Origin: Chitinophaga sp. Cy-1792
Lineage (GTDB): Bacteria; Bacteroidota; Bacteroidia; Chitinophagales; Chitinophagaceae
Length of the DNA: 64,000 nt
Direction of reading: 5' to 3'
Assembly (NCBI RefSeq): GCF_011752935.1
Contig: NZ_VWWO01000001.1
Coordinates: forward strand, 2,356,001 to 2,420,000
Below, piece after piece: positions 35,975 to 43,875 of this stretch. Each line of letters starts with the position of its first letter. The stretch's first letter is position 1. Position numbers and translations under genes: made by a program. The notes beneath the pieces are model-generated. The model did not search any database. It saw only the letters and a list, made by a program, of their open reading frames with translations, and was not told the DNA's origin.

Positions 35975-37387
35975 ATGCAACGTAAACATATTTGGCTGGT
36001 ATTAATAGGTGTTTTATGCCTTGCCAGCTGTCTGAAAGACAAAAGCAATAATTATATCCATCCGGCTAACCAGGCCACTACAACGCTCGATTCACAGGTC
36101 ATAACAGTATATCAGTTTGACACCCTGCGTGTGGCAAGTAACCTTAAGCTGAATGGCGTGAATCCCGGCGCGATAAAGTATTCCTGGATATTGTACGTTT
36201 CCGGCGCCACAGATAAACAGGTATTGGATACCACGCAAGACCTGAAAGCGCTGGTCGCCGTACAGGCGGGGTCTTACAATCTGGACCTGTATGCTGAGGA
36301 TACTACTACTGGTATTATTACCAGGGCCAGGATGTTCATCAAGGTAAGGAGCCCATTTAATGAAGGTTGGTTTGTTATCGAAAAAACGGCTGCCGCCACT
36401 GATATTTCGTTAATAGCCCCGGGAGATTCCGTTTTTCACAATATATTTTCCAAGGTAAATCCGACAGTGTCCTTGTCGCCCGACCTGCAGAATATCAGCA
36501 TTTTTAAGAGAGGGGCCACACAATACATTTATGCGCTGGCAAAAGATGGCGGTACACAGATCAATTCCTCCTCTTTCCTGGTGAATGGGAGTATGAGTGA
36601 CTGGTTCTTCGTCATGCCTGCCAAAGACCGTAACTGTCAGCTATATATGGCCAGTTCCATGAATGAGGCGATGCTTGTCAATGGAAGGCCTTATCAGGTA
36701 AGTTTGATGTACCCTCCGCCTTACAAACTCGGACTGGCGCCCCAGGGTAATGATTATTATATGCAGCCATTTGATATGTCGTCCTATGGACAGGGAGCAG
36801 TATATTATGATTCCATCCATCAGCATTTTAATATAATGGATGACTACTCCCCTGAGCTGAGTGCGTTTCCGCCTCCGGATGATGGTGCAGCCTTTGATCT
36901 CAATAATATTAATAAGCGGCTGTTATGGGCAGGAAAACAGCCATCAGCAATAGTTTATTGTCTGTTTGGTAATAACCGGAATGATTCCCTGTTTATCTAC
37001 AGATTTCAGTCGGATGGACCCTATTCTAGTCCTATGGATGTGACGGCAGTGCAAAATGCACCGGGTTTTAGTAGTGCGTCGGCCTGGAAAGTATCCGCTT
37101 CACTTCCGCATATTTATTATGCGAAGGACAATATTCTTTATCTCTATGATGTGCCGGCAGGTAAGGCAAGACAGGTATATGTGTTTCCTGCGGGAACGGG
37201 TGTTGCTGCTATCAATCTGGATCCTGTTGCCGGGAACAGATTGGCGGTTGCCACCAATACTGCTGGTGCGGGGGCGGTATATTTCTTTGAAATATCTACT
37301 ACCGGCGATTTTACAGGAGCTACCTACAGTAATATGGTGAAGGGTTTCGGAGAGATCAGGAATATCATTTACAAACCAGCTCCATAA
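35975..37387 (+). CDS. PKD-like family surface lipoprotein (locus A)
   Basis: A 470-residue lipoprotein with lipobox LCLASC (Cys ~19). An N-terminal PKD-like Ig domain (residues ~45-130, IKYSWILYVSGATDKQVLDTTQDLKALVAVQAGSYNLDLYAEDT) precedes a domain that looks like a beta-propeller or beta-sandwich (GWFVIEKTAAATDISLI..., DNILYLYDVPAGKARQVYVFP). This matches the PKD-like family found at the end of SusC-SusD-DUF4843 gene sets. It is the last gene of locus A. No hydrolase motif is visible, so it is probably a binding protein. Confidence 0.7.
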   Translation: MQRKHIWLVLIGVLCLASCLKDKSNNYIHPANQATTTLDSQVITVYQFDTLRVASNLKLNGVNPGAIKYSWILYVSGATDKQVLDTTQDLKALVAVQAGSYNLDLYAEDTTTGIITRARMFIKVRSPFNEGWFVIEKTAAATDISLIAPGDSVFHNIFSKVNPTVSLSPDLQNISIFKRGATQYIYALAKDGGTQINSSSFLVNGSMSDWFFVMPAKDRNCQLYMASSMNEAMLVNGRPYQVSLMYPPPYKLGLAPQGNDYYMQPFDMSSYGQGAVYYDSIHQHFNIMDDYSPELSAFPPPDDGAAFDLNNINKRLLWAGKQPSAIVYCLFGNNRNDSLFIYRFQSDGPYSSPMDVTAVQNAPGFSSASAWKVSASLPHIYYAKDNILYLYDVPAGKARQVYVFPAGTGVAAINLDPVAGNRLAVATNTAGAGAVYFFEISTTGDFTGATYSNMVKGFGEIRNIIYKPAP

Positions 37388-37425
37388 GGCATTATTTTGT
37401 GGCCCCATATGATGGTTGATAAGCT

Positions 37426-37455
37426 GAAGGGCGCTGTATTCTTACAGTGCCCTTC
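37426..37455 (+). terminator. Hairpin after locus A
   Basis: GAAGGGC-G-CTGTA pairs with TACAG-T-GCCCTTC (one G-T pair) around a TTCT loop, 38 nt past the PKD-like stop. The tail is only weakly T-rich, so it may be a partial terminator. Apart from this and the hairpin at 37602, the 304 bp between the two genes (37388-37691) show nothing I can support. Confidence 0.45.
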
Positions 37456-37601
37456 TCTGACGATAAAACACGGGTAAATCTGCCTTAAATTGGCATAAAA
37501 TGCGGGTTTTAGGGAGATTTCCCCATTTTTTAATAAAAAGAATAATGTTTTAGGGGGAAGATGGAGGGTTTTACAGGCAGACTTCGTTATATAGATAGAT
37601 A

Positions 37602-37648
37602 AAAAAAGACAGGCCGTCTCTATTGAGTAGAGACGACCTGTCTTTTTA
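37602..37648. terminator. Bidirectional terminator with TAGAG core
   Basis: AAAAAGACAGG and CCTGTCTTTTT enclose an inner GTCTCTA/TAGAGAC stem with a short TTGAG loop. A- and T-tracts lie on both sides. It is placed between locus A (+) and the RRM gene (-). Confidence 0.85.
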
Positions 37649-37691
37649 AATTTTTTAACAGCTTTACCCGAGTTTATATCGGAAAGTGTGA

Positions 37692-38018
37692 CTAGTAACG
37701 ACGATCGCGACCGCCGCCACCGTATCCACCGCCACCGCGGTTTCCACCGCCACCACCACGGAAATTATTGCTTGGTTGTTTTGGTCTAGCTTCGTTTACC
37801 ATTAACTGTTTGCCTTCTACTTCGGTACCATTCAAACTATCCATAGCCTTTACGCCTTCTTCCTGATTAGGCATTTCCACGAAACCGAAACCGCGTGAAC
37901 GACCTGTTTCATGGTCTTTGATAACCTTAGCGGAGGTAACCTCTCCAAATTCTCTGAAAATCTGATGAAGATCTTCATCGTTCAACCTGTAGTGCAGGTT
38001 GGCTACGTAAATGTTCAT
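37692..38018 (-). CDS. Glycine-rich RRM RNA-binding protein
   Basis: A 108-residue protein made of one RNA-recognition motif and a Gly/Arg tail. RNP2 is MNIYVANLHY at the N-terminus, and RNP1 is RGFGFVEMP at ~43-51. The tail NFRGGGGGNRGGGGYGGGGRDRRY is typical of cold- or stress-induced bacterial RRM proteins. It is cytosolic and probably binds single-stranded RNA. Bacteroidota lack Hfq in many lineages, and RRM proteins have been proposed to fill part of that role. It is monocistronic, with a long AT-rich upstream region (~250 bp). Confidence 0.9.
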   Translation of the reverse strand: MNIYVANLHYRLNDEDLHQIFREFGEVTSAKVIKDHETGRSRGFGFVEMPNQEEGVKAMDSLNGTEVEGKQLMVNEARPKQPSNNFRGGGGGNRGGGGYGGGGRDRRY

Positions 38019-38270
38019 GATAACTGAAATTAAAAAAATGAAAAATAATGTACTGAAGTTATGAAAATAAGTGTAATAAAAAAGTTACTGCCGAAAAATA
38101 TTTGAATTTTCTTGATGTTTTACCCCCGCCAGGTTATCCAAACCCTTTACCAGCAATGTTTTAATGTACTTAAAAATATTATTGTAAAACCGGGTTAATA
38201 TTGGAATTTCAGCAGGAAATCACAGTATTTATTCGTAATTTAATAGTAGAATCCATTAAATTATTTTGTT

Positions 38271-38981
38271 ATGGGATCCTTGAGTGAAACATGGTTTGCG
38301 GACGGCTACATTGACTTTGAGCTCAAGAAATACACGTTACTCGCTTACCTCCAGGACATCAACCGGTACTTCGGTCAACGGAAATTATACCCTCAGCTGG
38401 CAGATATCATCTTCCATTATAACAACCTGATTGCCTTCCGGGACAATAAACAGTTCCTTCAGCAGCAGTTTCCGAAGCGCCTCAGCGCCGTCAATATCGA
38501 GAAGCTGCAACTGATCTTTGAACAGATCATCGCAGATGATGATCTCATGCAGGAACTGGAAAGCATCATCGAATACGCCCTCGGCCAGATGAACGACACC
38601 ATCCGGGAAGGAACGGAACTCTACGAGTTTGTGGAAGACAAATTACGCATAACGCCTGTAGGTTTGGTGCCGCTGGAAACCGGGGAAGGCTACATGTTCC
38701 TCTGCGATGGTACCTACCGGGATATATTGGTTTATAATTACCGCCTTACCATTTTCGAAAGGCATGATGAGAAATTCAGGGGCATACATATGACCTACCT
38801 GGATACCTATCAGAAAGATATCCTGCATACCTGCGAATATGTTAAAACACTCCTGCTGCGCAGGTTTACCAACCTGCCCAATCCGGCAGTTTACAGTGTT
38901 GAAACCAGGTTAGTTATGCCAATCAACGAAACATTGCTGCCAATTGCAAAACGTAGTTTAGTGAAGTTTATAGCGGCATAA
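38271..38981 (+). CDS. Unrecognised conserved-looking cytosolic protein
   Basis: A 236-residue protein with no signal peptide or membrane segment and no domain that I recognise. It has a helical N-terminal half (YIDFELKKYTLLAYLQDINRYFGQRKLYPQLADIIFHYNN) and a C-terminal half of mixed alpha/beta character (LLRRFTNLPNPAVYSVETRLVMPINETLLPIAKRSLVKFI). Codon use is like its neighbours, so it is probably a real gene. Two strong terminators follow. A near-consensus TTATTTTG sits just before the start codon. Confidence 0.6.
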   Translation: MGSLSETWFADGYIDFELKKYTLLAYLQDINRYFGQRKLYPQLADIIFHYNNLIAFRDNKQFLQQQFPKRLSAVNIEKLQLIFEQIIADDDLMQELESIIEYALGQMNDTIREGTELYEFVEDKLRITPVGLVPLETGEGYMFLCDGTYRDILVYNYRLTIFERHDEKFRGIHMTYLDTYQKDILHTCEYVKTLLLRRFTNLPNPAVYSVETRLVMPINETLLPIAKRSLVKFIAA

Positions 38982-38993
38982 CGTTATGGCCGT

Positions 38994-39042
38994 TTTTTAT
39001 AACTTTTTTGCGCACCACAGGTGCGCAAAAAAGTTATAAAAA
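38994..39042. terminator. Long perfect hairpin, first of tandem pair
   Basis: The 23-bp arms run from TTTTTTATAACTTTTTTGCG on the left to its complement on the right and enclose GCACC-ACA-GGTGC. This is an unusually long, nearly perfect symmetrical terminator with a three-base loop. Confidence 0.8.
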
Positions 39043-39076
39043 AGTCCCGATGCCGAAGGCATCGGGACTTTTTTAT
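39037..39076. terminator. Second tandem terminator
   Basis: AAAAAAGTCCCGATGCC pairs with GGCATCGGGACTTTTTT around a GAA loop. It shares its left A-tract with the first hairpin and can end transcripts from both the 38271 gene and the DUF4230 gene. Confidence 0.85.
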
Positions 39077-39096
39077 AAAAGCATATAATAGCCTTA

Positions 39097-39735
39097 TCAA
39101 TCCAATTTCACATTCATATTATTCACTACCCTTGCAGAGTCGCCGGCAAAGCGGACTTCCAGTACATGATCTTTCAGGAAGGGGGTGTAGTATTCTTTCA
39201 TGATGCCGATGATTTTTGCTTTGGAACGCTCGATATAAACCGGGCTGTTTTCCATTTGTCCGCGTGTTTCCACATAGAGTTTTTTCTGGACATCGGTATA
39301 GGTTTCATCGTTCTGGAAGAGGAAAAGTCCTTTGCGGTTGGCGGTTTCCATCCTGTCTATCTTCAGCTCATAACTCAGCAGTTTAGGCGCCGGCAGATCG
39401 ATGATAATCTTTTTTTGTGCGATGGATACCTTAAAGTTATGTTCGTCGATATCCACACCATATTTAGCTTCATAAGGGATGGTGACCCAGATGGTATTTT
39501 CCAGGAAGGTTTTCTTCAGGTTGTCTGTCCAGTCGCTGCCACCTTCGGTGAGGTTACTGCGCTTGATGCTGGCAGATCCCTGTACATCGAGGCTGCTGAG
39601 TTCAGCGATTTCCTTTACGATGGTACTGTTGGAAATGACCTGCTGGCTGACGGTTTTGCTGCCGAAGAAGCGTCCGATCCAGAAAACCAGCACGGCTACC
39701 AGTACAAGTATGATGGTGTAAATAATCTTCTTCAT
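39097..39735 (-). CDS. DUF4230 domain-containing membrane-anchored protein
   Basis: A 212-residue protein with an N-terminal hydrophobic anchor (IIYTIILVLVAVLVFWIGRFFG, residues ~3-25) and a DUF4230 domain starting at SNSTIVKEIAELSSLDVQGSASIKRS. The body continues with WVTIPYEAKYGVDI and IIIDLPAPKLLSYELKID, typical of the family. The domain would be periplasmic or extracytoplasmic. Its function is unknown. It appears monocistronic. Confidence 0.8.
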   Translation of the reverse strand: MKKIIYTIILVLVAVLVFWIGRFFGSKTVSQQVISNSTIVKEIAELSSLDVQGSASIKRSNLTEGGSDWTDNLKKTFLENTIWVTIPYEAKYGVDIDEHNFKVSIAQKKIIIDLPAPKLLSYELKIDRMETANRKGLFLFQNDETYTDVQKKLYVETRGQMENSPVYIERSKAKIIGIMKEYYTPFLKDHVLEVRFAGDSARVVNNMNVKLD

Positions 39736-39835
39736 ACTGTAATTTAAGCAAATTGCTGTTTATGCCCACGTATATACCTGGCCGTTATCAATAAGATAAC
39801 AGCAGCGGGGGATGAAAGAAATTTGTCGGAATGAT

Positions 39836-40339
39836 TTACCTGGTCAGTTCATCTATCAGTTGTGCATGTTGGGGGTAGGCGGCCTGTAAGGGGGCTTTTT
39901 CTGCCAGCTCAAAGTCGGCGAAATCGAATCCCGGGGCAACGGTACATCCGGTGAGGGAAAAGCCACCAGCCACTTCTGTGCGGGAGGCAAACCAGTTACC
40001 GGCGGTAATGATGACCTGTAGGCGTTCTCCTTTGTCGAAGTCGCGGCCCAGCTTATGTGTAAGGAGATTACCACCTGGTTCTATTTCATATATGGTGAGC
40101 GTCTGGCCATCATAAAAGTGCCAGATTTCGTCAGCGGCTATACGGTGGAAGGCGGAAAATTCGCCATGTTCCAGCAGGAAATAAATACAGGTGGAGGCAT
40201 TCCGGTTACCTGTGATACCGGCTGGCAGCGTAGTCATGTCCAGCATCCATTCTGAACGATAGGTTTCGCGGAAGGCACCGCCTTCTACGTGCGACTGTAG
40301 CTGTAGTTTCTCCCGCCACCAGTTTGCTGAATATTGCAT
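39836..40339 (-). CDS. Cupin-fold protein, DUF985 family
   Basis: A 167-residue cytosolic protein of the double-stranded beta-helix (cupin) fold. LQSHVEGGAFRETYRS at the N-terminus, STCIYFLLEHGEFSAFHRIAADEIWHFYDG in the middle and AGGFSLTGCTVAPGFDFADFELA near the end are the DUF985 hallmarks. Members resemble RmlC-type epimerases, but activity is unproven. It lies 39 bp downstream of the GNAT gene on the same strand. Confidence 0.85.
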   Translation of the reverse strand: MQYSANWWREKLQLQSHVEGGAFRETYRSEWMLDMTTLPAGITGNRNASTCIYFLLEHGEFSAFHRIAADEIWHFYDGQTLTIYEIEPGGNLLTHKLGRDFDKGERLQVIITAGNWFASRTEVAGGFSLTGCTVAPGFDFADFELAEKAPLQAAYPQHAQLIDELTR

Positions 40340-40378
40340 AGGTCTTCAGTTATTATCTGAAGATAGGGAAATATGAAT

Positions 40379-40831
40379 TTATTCTGAAGATTTTTTTGCA
40401 TAGGGGTTTGGCCTGGCTAAGGTCATTACCTTGCCCGGTTCCGGCAGAGCGGCAAATCCAAACTTGCTATAGAGGCCGTGTGCATCGGTTGTCATCAGCA
40501 ACCAGCGGCGCAGGTCCTGTAATTCGGGATGTGCCAGCATCGCCTGCATCAGCATTTTGGACAGCCCTTTGCCGCGCCATTCTTCGAGAATGAAAACGTC
40601 CATCAGGTAGGCAAAGGTAGCCTTATCCGTTACCAGCCGGCCAAAACCGATCAGTGCTCCTTCGTGGTATACACCAAAACACATGGAGCCTGCTATGGCG
40701 CGCTCTACTATTTCCCTCGGTATATCCTTCGCCCAATAGGATACGTTGCTGAGCCAGTTGTAAATAACGTCGATGTCTAAACGATCTTTATCTGTGGAAA
40801 CTGAAAATGGTCCTTCCTGGTAAACAGTCAT
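40379..40831 (-). CDS. GNAT family N-acetyltransferase
   Basis: A 150-residue acetyltransferase. DVFILEEWRGKGLSKMLMQAML (residues ~74-95) is the acetyl-CoA pyrophosphate-binding loop, and RWLLMTTDAHGLYSKFGFAAL the C-terminal signature. The N-terminus FSVSTDKDRLDIDVIYNWLSNVSYWAKDIP resembles a group of small bacterial GNATs of unknown acceptor. It probably forms an operon with the cupin gene. Confidence 0.85.
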   Translation of the reverse strand: MTVYQEGPFSVSTDKDRLDIDVIYNWLSNVSYWAKDIPREIVERAIAGSMCFGVYHEGALIGFGRLVTDKATFAYLMDVFILEEWRGKGLSKMLMQAMLAHPELQDLRRWLLMTTDAHGLYSKFGFAALPEPGKVMTLARPNPYAKKSSE

Positions 40832-40870
40832 GCCGGATTATTTTAGTCTCCTAAGATAGGCATCTCTGAT

Positions 40871-41755
40871 TTAACTGGCAACCGCTACCTGTAATCTGTT
40901 GCCGGTATGCATATGTGCAATTGTAGTAGATACCGGTTCAAAATAATCAGGCATTTCCCCGTTAAACAAGAGGTAGTCCTTTACGAACATGGCCTGGTTG
41001 TACAGGGCATTCCTGCTCATGGTAGCCTGCCACTGCGGTAAACTTACCTGTTGCAGGGAACGAAGGGCGGTTTTGAAACGCACCATACGGATATATAACT
41101 GAGGTGGAATACCAGTAACGGCAGTGAATATACGCTCCATGGTAGGGCGGGAGAGATGGAAGATATGTGCCAGCTCAGCCAGTGTTACATTGCCTTTGCG
41201 CGCCACCATGTAATCTGTCATTTCGTCTACCTGACGGAGTGAACGGGCTTCTGACTGCAGGCAATTTTTAAAGGTGGTATTTAATACGGAGATGATGCCA
41301 TCCGGGTGTCTGACCATGGCCAGTTTTGCTGCCAGCTGTGTCCATTTGCCGGCATCGCAGGTTTCCAGGTTGCGATAGTAGTTGACAAAGGCAGGCATGT
41401 CCAGTCCTGCGAGCTTGTAGCAGCCATAGGTATTCATCTGTACGATCACCATTTTCACAGGACCCTTTACCTGTAGCTGACAGGCGCAGGTAAACTGTCC
41501 GATCACTGCATTGGCAGATAACGTATAGGCGGGATGGTTAGCAGGCTTAACCGTAGCCTCTCCCTGCTGGATAAATACCATATACTGATCTCCCAGACAG
41601 AATAAACTCTGTGGTAACTGGATCAGGCCTCTGGTATTGTCTTCCCAATAATAATACTGTTTTACATATGGACGCAATGCGTCTTCCGGCTGGAAAATAT
41701 GGAAGTTCATAGGTAAAATTTTGCTTAGGTTAATAGGATATTTTTCTCGCTGCAT
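40871..41755 (-). CDS. AraC-family transcriptional regulator
   Basis: A 294-residue regulator. The N-terminal ligand-type region (FHIFQPEDALRPYVKQYYYWED) is of the kind seen in DUF6597-type regulators. The C-terminal DNA-binding domain holds the first helix-turn-helix NVTLAELAHIFHLSRPTMERIF and a divergent second part (RMVRFKTALRSL). ATG 41710 (MNFHIFQPED) is an equally likely start and would be more typical of homologues. It is divergent from the locus B sigma factor, separated by 215 bp, and a 21-bp dyad lies just upstream. Confidence 0.82.
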   Translation of the reverse strand: MQREKYPINLSKILPMNFHIFQPEDALRPYVKQYYYWEDNTRGLIQLPQSLFCLGDQYMVFIQQGEATVKPANHPAYTLSANAVIGQFTCACQLQVKGPVKMVIVQMNTYGCYKLAGLDMPAFVNYYRNLETCDAGKWTQLAAKLAMVRHPDGIISVLNTTFKNCLQSEARSLRQVDEMTDYMVARKGNVTLAELAHIFHLSRPTMERIFTAVTGIPPQLYIRMVRFKTALRSLQQVSLPQWQATMSRNALYNQAMFVKDYLLFNGEMPDYFEPVSTTIAHMHTGNRLQVAVAS

Positions 41756-41759
41756 AGGG

Positions 41760-41780
41760 CCATCATACCGGCTATGATGG
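41760..41780 (-). promoter_or_regulatory. 21-bp dyad upstream of the AraC gene
   Basis: The arms CCATCATA and TATGATGG (perfect 8-bp inverted repeat) flank a 5-bp centre. A minus-strand TATATTTA at 41793-41786 is one base from the -7 consensus, so the dyad would cover the transcription start, as an operator or leader hairpin. Confidence 0.4.
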
Positions 41781-41958
41781 TGTTGTAAATATATGTTAAT
41801 TTTTAATATAAATATTTTTTTTGTTTAATACGGGCACTTTTTCTGCATTTTTTGCTGCCGGTGATTTTTTTATTGGTTAGATTATTTTGTTACATTTAGC
41901 AGCAGTGAACAACCAAAATCGTAACACATCGTTAATAATAGGCTTTCCTTGAATTATA

Positions 41959-41966
41959 TATTTTTG
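41959..41966 (+). promoter_or_regulatory. -7 promoter element of locus B sigma factor
   Basis: TATTTTTG matches TAnnTTTG and ends 4 nt before the ATG at 41971. The transcript would start on or very near the start codon, i.e. leaderless. No -33 TTTG is clear. Confidence 0.45.
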
Positions 41967-41970
41967 CGCA

Positions 41971-42561
41971 ATGAGGAACAATGAGCAGATTAAATCTCTT
42001 TTTGAAAGGGTCTGCAATGATGATATGCGGGCATATAATGAACTGTATATCGCGTTATGCAAACAATTACTTCATTTTTCCGCCGCGATCGTATCCTCAT
42101 TCCATCTTGCGGAGGAAGTTGTATCCGATGTATTCATCATGCTCTGGCAGAAGCGGCACCAGCTGACGCATGTTGAGAATCCTATGGTATACCTGTATGT
42201 AGCCACCAAGAATTTTTCACTGAACACATTACAGCAGCATAAGCGCCACCTTCATGCGAGTCTGGAACTCCTGGATACATCCGCGATATGGATAGCACCG
42301 GATGCAGAGAGCGGCATGATATCAGCAGAAGTACAGCAGAAAATGGAGACGGCTATACGTAGTTTGCCTGCCCGCTGTCAGCTGATATTCCGGCTTGTAA
42401 AGCACGACCAGCTCAGTTACCGTACTGTGGCTGAATTGCTGGATATCTCCCCAAAAACTGTAGATGCACAGCTGGCCATTGCTGTGAAGAAAGTAACCCA
42501 GGCAGTTCGCTTTGATCTCTCCGGCGAACTCGCTCAATCCTACCTTCATCTTGATTTATAA
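41971..42561 (+). CDS. ECF RNA polymerase sigma factor (locus B)
   Basis: A 196-residue ECF sigma factor. Region 2 has RAYNELYIALCKQLLHFSAAIVSSFHLAEEVVSDVFIMLWQKR; region 4 has IRSLPARCQLIFRLVKHDQLSYRTVAELLDISPKTVDAQL. The FecI-like group is indicated by the FecR and STN-domain SusC that follow. The next M in frame is at residue 19, so the ATG at 41971 is retained despite the very close promoter element. Confidence 0.88.
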   Translation: MRNNEQIKSLFERVCNDDMRAYNELYIALCKQLLHFSAAIVSSFHLAEEVVSDVFIMLWQKRHQLTHVENPMVYLYVATKNFSLNTLQQHKRHLHASLELLDTSAIWIAPDAESGMISAEVQQKMETAIRSLPARCQLIFRLVKHDQLSYRTVAELLDISPKTVDAQLAIAVKKVTQAVRFDLSGELAQSYLHLDL

Positions 42562-42622
42562 AAAAATTTCAAAAACCTTTAGGGAATTGTTGACACCAGT
42601 TCTGTCCTTTTAATATCAGCAT

Positions 42623-43687
42623 ATGGACCAGGAAAGATTGTATCACCTGTTGGCCAGGGAAATTGCCAATGAACTTACGCACGCCGAGGTGGAGGAATTG
42701 CAGCATTTATTGCAGCAATATCCGGATGCATCCTACATCCGGGAGATCTTTATGCGGCCATGGAAAGAGGCTTCCTCACAGCAGGAACCGGAAAATATGC
42801 TGGCGAAACATTTACAGCGACTGGAGCAATCCTCTCCGCTGGCATTACAGGAGGAAGAGGTACCTGTTGCAACACGCGGCCGCGGGCGTATTGTTCGTAT
42901 CCTGGCAATTGCAGCCGGCTTTTCACTCGTGATAGCACTGAGCTGGAAACTGCTATATCAAAAGGCTGCTGCACCACAGCCGCAGTATGCCGTCTCTGAA
43001 AAGACGCGCTCAAAACTCTTATTGCCGGATGGTTCTACTGTATGGCTGAATGCACACAGTAAACTGTCGTACCCTAAAACCTTTGCTGCCGGCGAACCTC
43101 GCATTGTACAGCTGGAAGGTGAGGCCTTTTTTGATGTGGTAGCAGATGCTGCCAGGCCTTTCAGGGTGCAAACGAAATCCTTTACCATATTGGTACTGGG
43201 AACTTCCTTTAATGTAAGGGCCTATGACGGGGAAGACAGCGCAGTGACTTCACTGGTACAGGGTGCTATCCAGGTGCAGCTGGACAAAGCCGGCAAACAA
43301 CTGGTGGCATTACGCCCCAATGAAAAGCTGACAGTACCTGCCAACCTCTTTGATGAATCTGATAAGCCAGCTAAAGAGACGGATACAAGGAAAATACAGG
43401 TACCTGTTTACAAACAGCAGCTCACAACCGTAAAAGACAGCGTCCTGTCGGAAACAGCCTGGGTAACAAATAAACTGGCATTTAAACACCTTGAACTGGA
43501 AAAAGTAGCAGCTATGCTCGGGCAGTGGTACAACGTGGAAATTGGCTTCAGAAATGAGCAGCGTAAGCAATTATATTTTACCGGCGTATTCGAAACAAAC
43601 AATATAAATGATGTCTTGGAAGCACTTGCCACTACCAATTCATTTACCTACACGATCGATTCAAATGGGAAAATCTGGATACAGTAG
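42623..43687 (+). CDS. FecR-type anti-sigma factor (locus B)
   Basis: A 354-residue single-pass protein. The cytoplasmic part (1-~90) carries ANELTHAEVEELQHLLQQYPDA, the transmembrane helix is RILAIAAGFSLVIALSWKLLY, and the periplasmic FecR domain runs KLLLPDGSTVWLNAHSKLSYP to LGTSFNVRAYDGEDSAVTS. The C-terminal DUF4974 domain is FKHLELEKVAAMLGQWYNVEIGF. It lies 61 bp after the sigma gene and 187 bp before susC. Confidence 0.88.
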   Translation: MDQERLYHLLAREIANELTHAEVEELQHLLQQYPDASYIREIFMRPWKEASSQQEPENMLAKHLQRLEQSSPLALQEEEVPVATRGRGRIVRILAIAAGFSLVIALSWKLLYQKAAAPQPQYAVSEKTRSKLLLPDGSTVWLNAHSKLSYPKTFAAGEPRIVQLEGEAFFDVVADAARPFRVQTKSFTILVLGTSFNVRAYDGEDSAVTSLVQGAIQVQLDKAGKQLVALRPNEKLTVPANLFDESDKPAKETDTRKIQVPVYKQQLTTVKDSVLSETAWVTNKLAFKHLELEKVAAMLGQWYNVEIGFRNEQRKQLYFTGVFETNNINDVLEALATTNSFTYTIDSNGKIWIQ

Positions 43688-43768
43688 TCAATCTGTTTAA
43701 TCAATATAAAATTAATACTATGTAATTCACCTGTCATTATTACTGACGGTCATGCTGATTCAGCGGAT

Positions 43769-43862
43769 AAAAAAACGGGAAATGTTCGTACCATTCCCCG
43801 CGTGTTTTGTCGGCTAATGGCATCGTATTGTCTATTGCGCAACAATCAAATTAATTAACCTA
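43769..43862 (-). ncRNA. Predicted antisense RNA over the susC-B leader
   Basis: A perfect minus-strand -7 element, TACATTTG (43875-43868), overlaps the susC ATG. RNA would run from about 43862 to the hairpin 43776-43800 (9-bp stem with one A-C mismatch, loop TTCGTAC on +), which is followed on the minus strand by seven T residues. Length about 94 nt. The -33 element is weak (ATGG). Structure and placement match loci A and C. Confidence 0.5.
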
Positions 43863-43867
43863 CAAAA

Positions 43868-43875
43868 CAAATGTA
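43868..43875 (-). promoter_or_regulatory. Minus-strand -7 element overlapping susC-B start codon
   Basis: TACATTTG on the minus strand, an exact TAnnTTTG match, whose first T pairs with the A of the susC ATG. The -33 position (43895-43898) reads ATGG and is poor. Confidence 0.45.
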
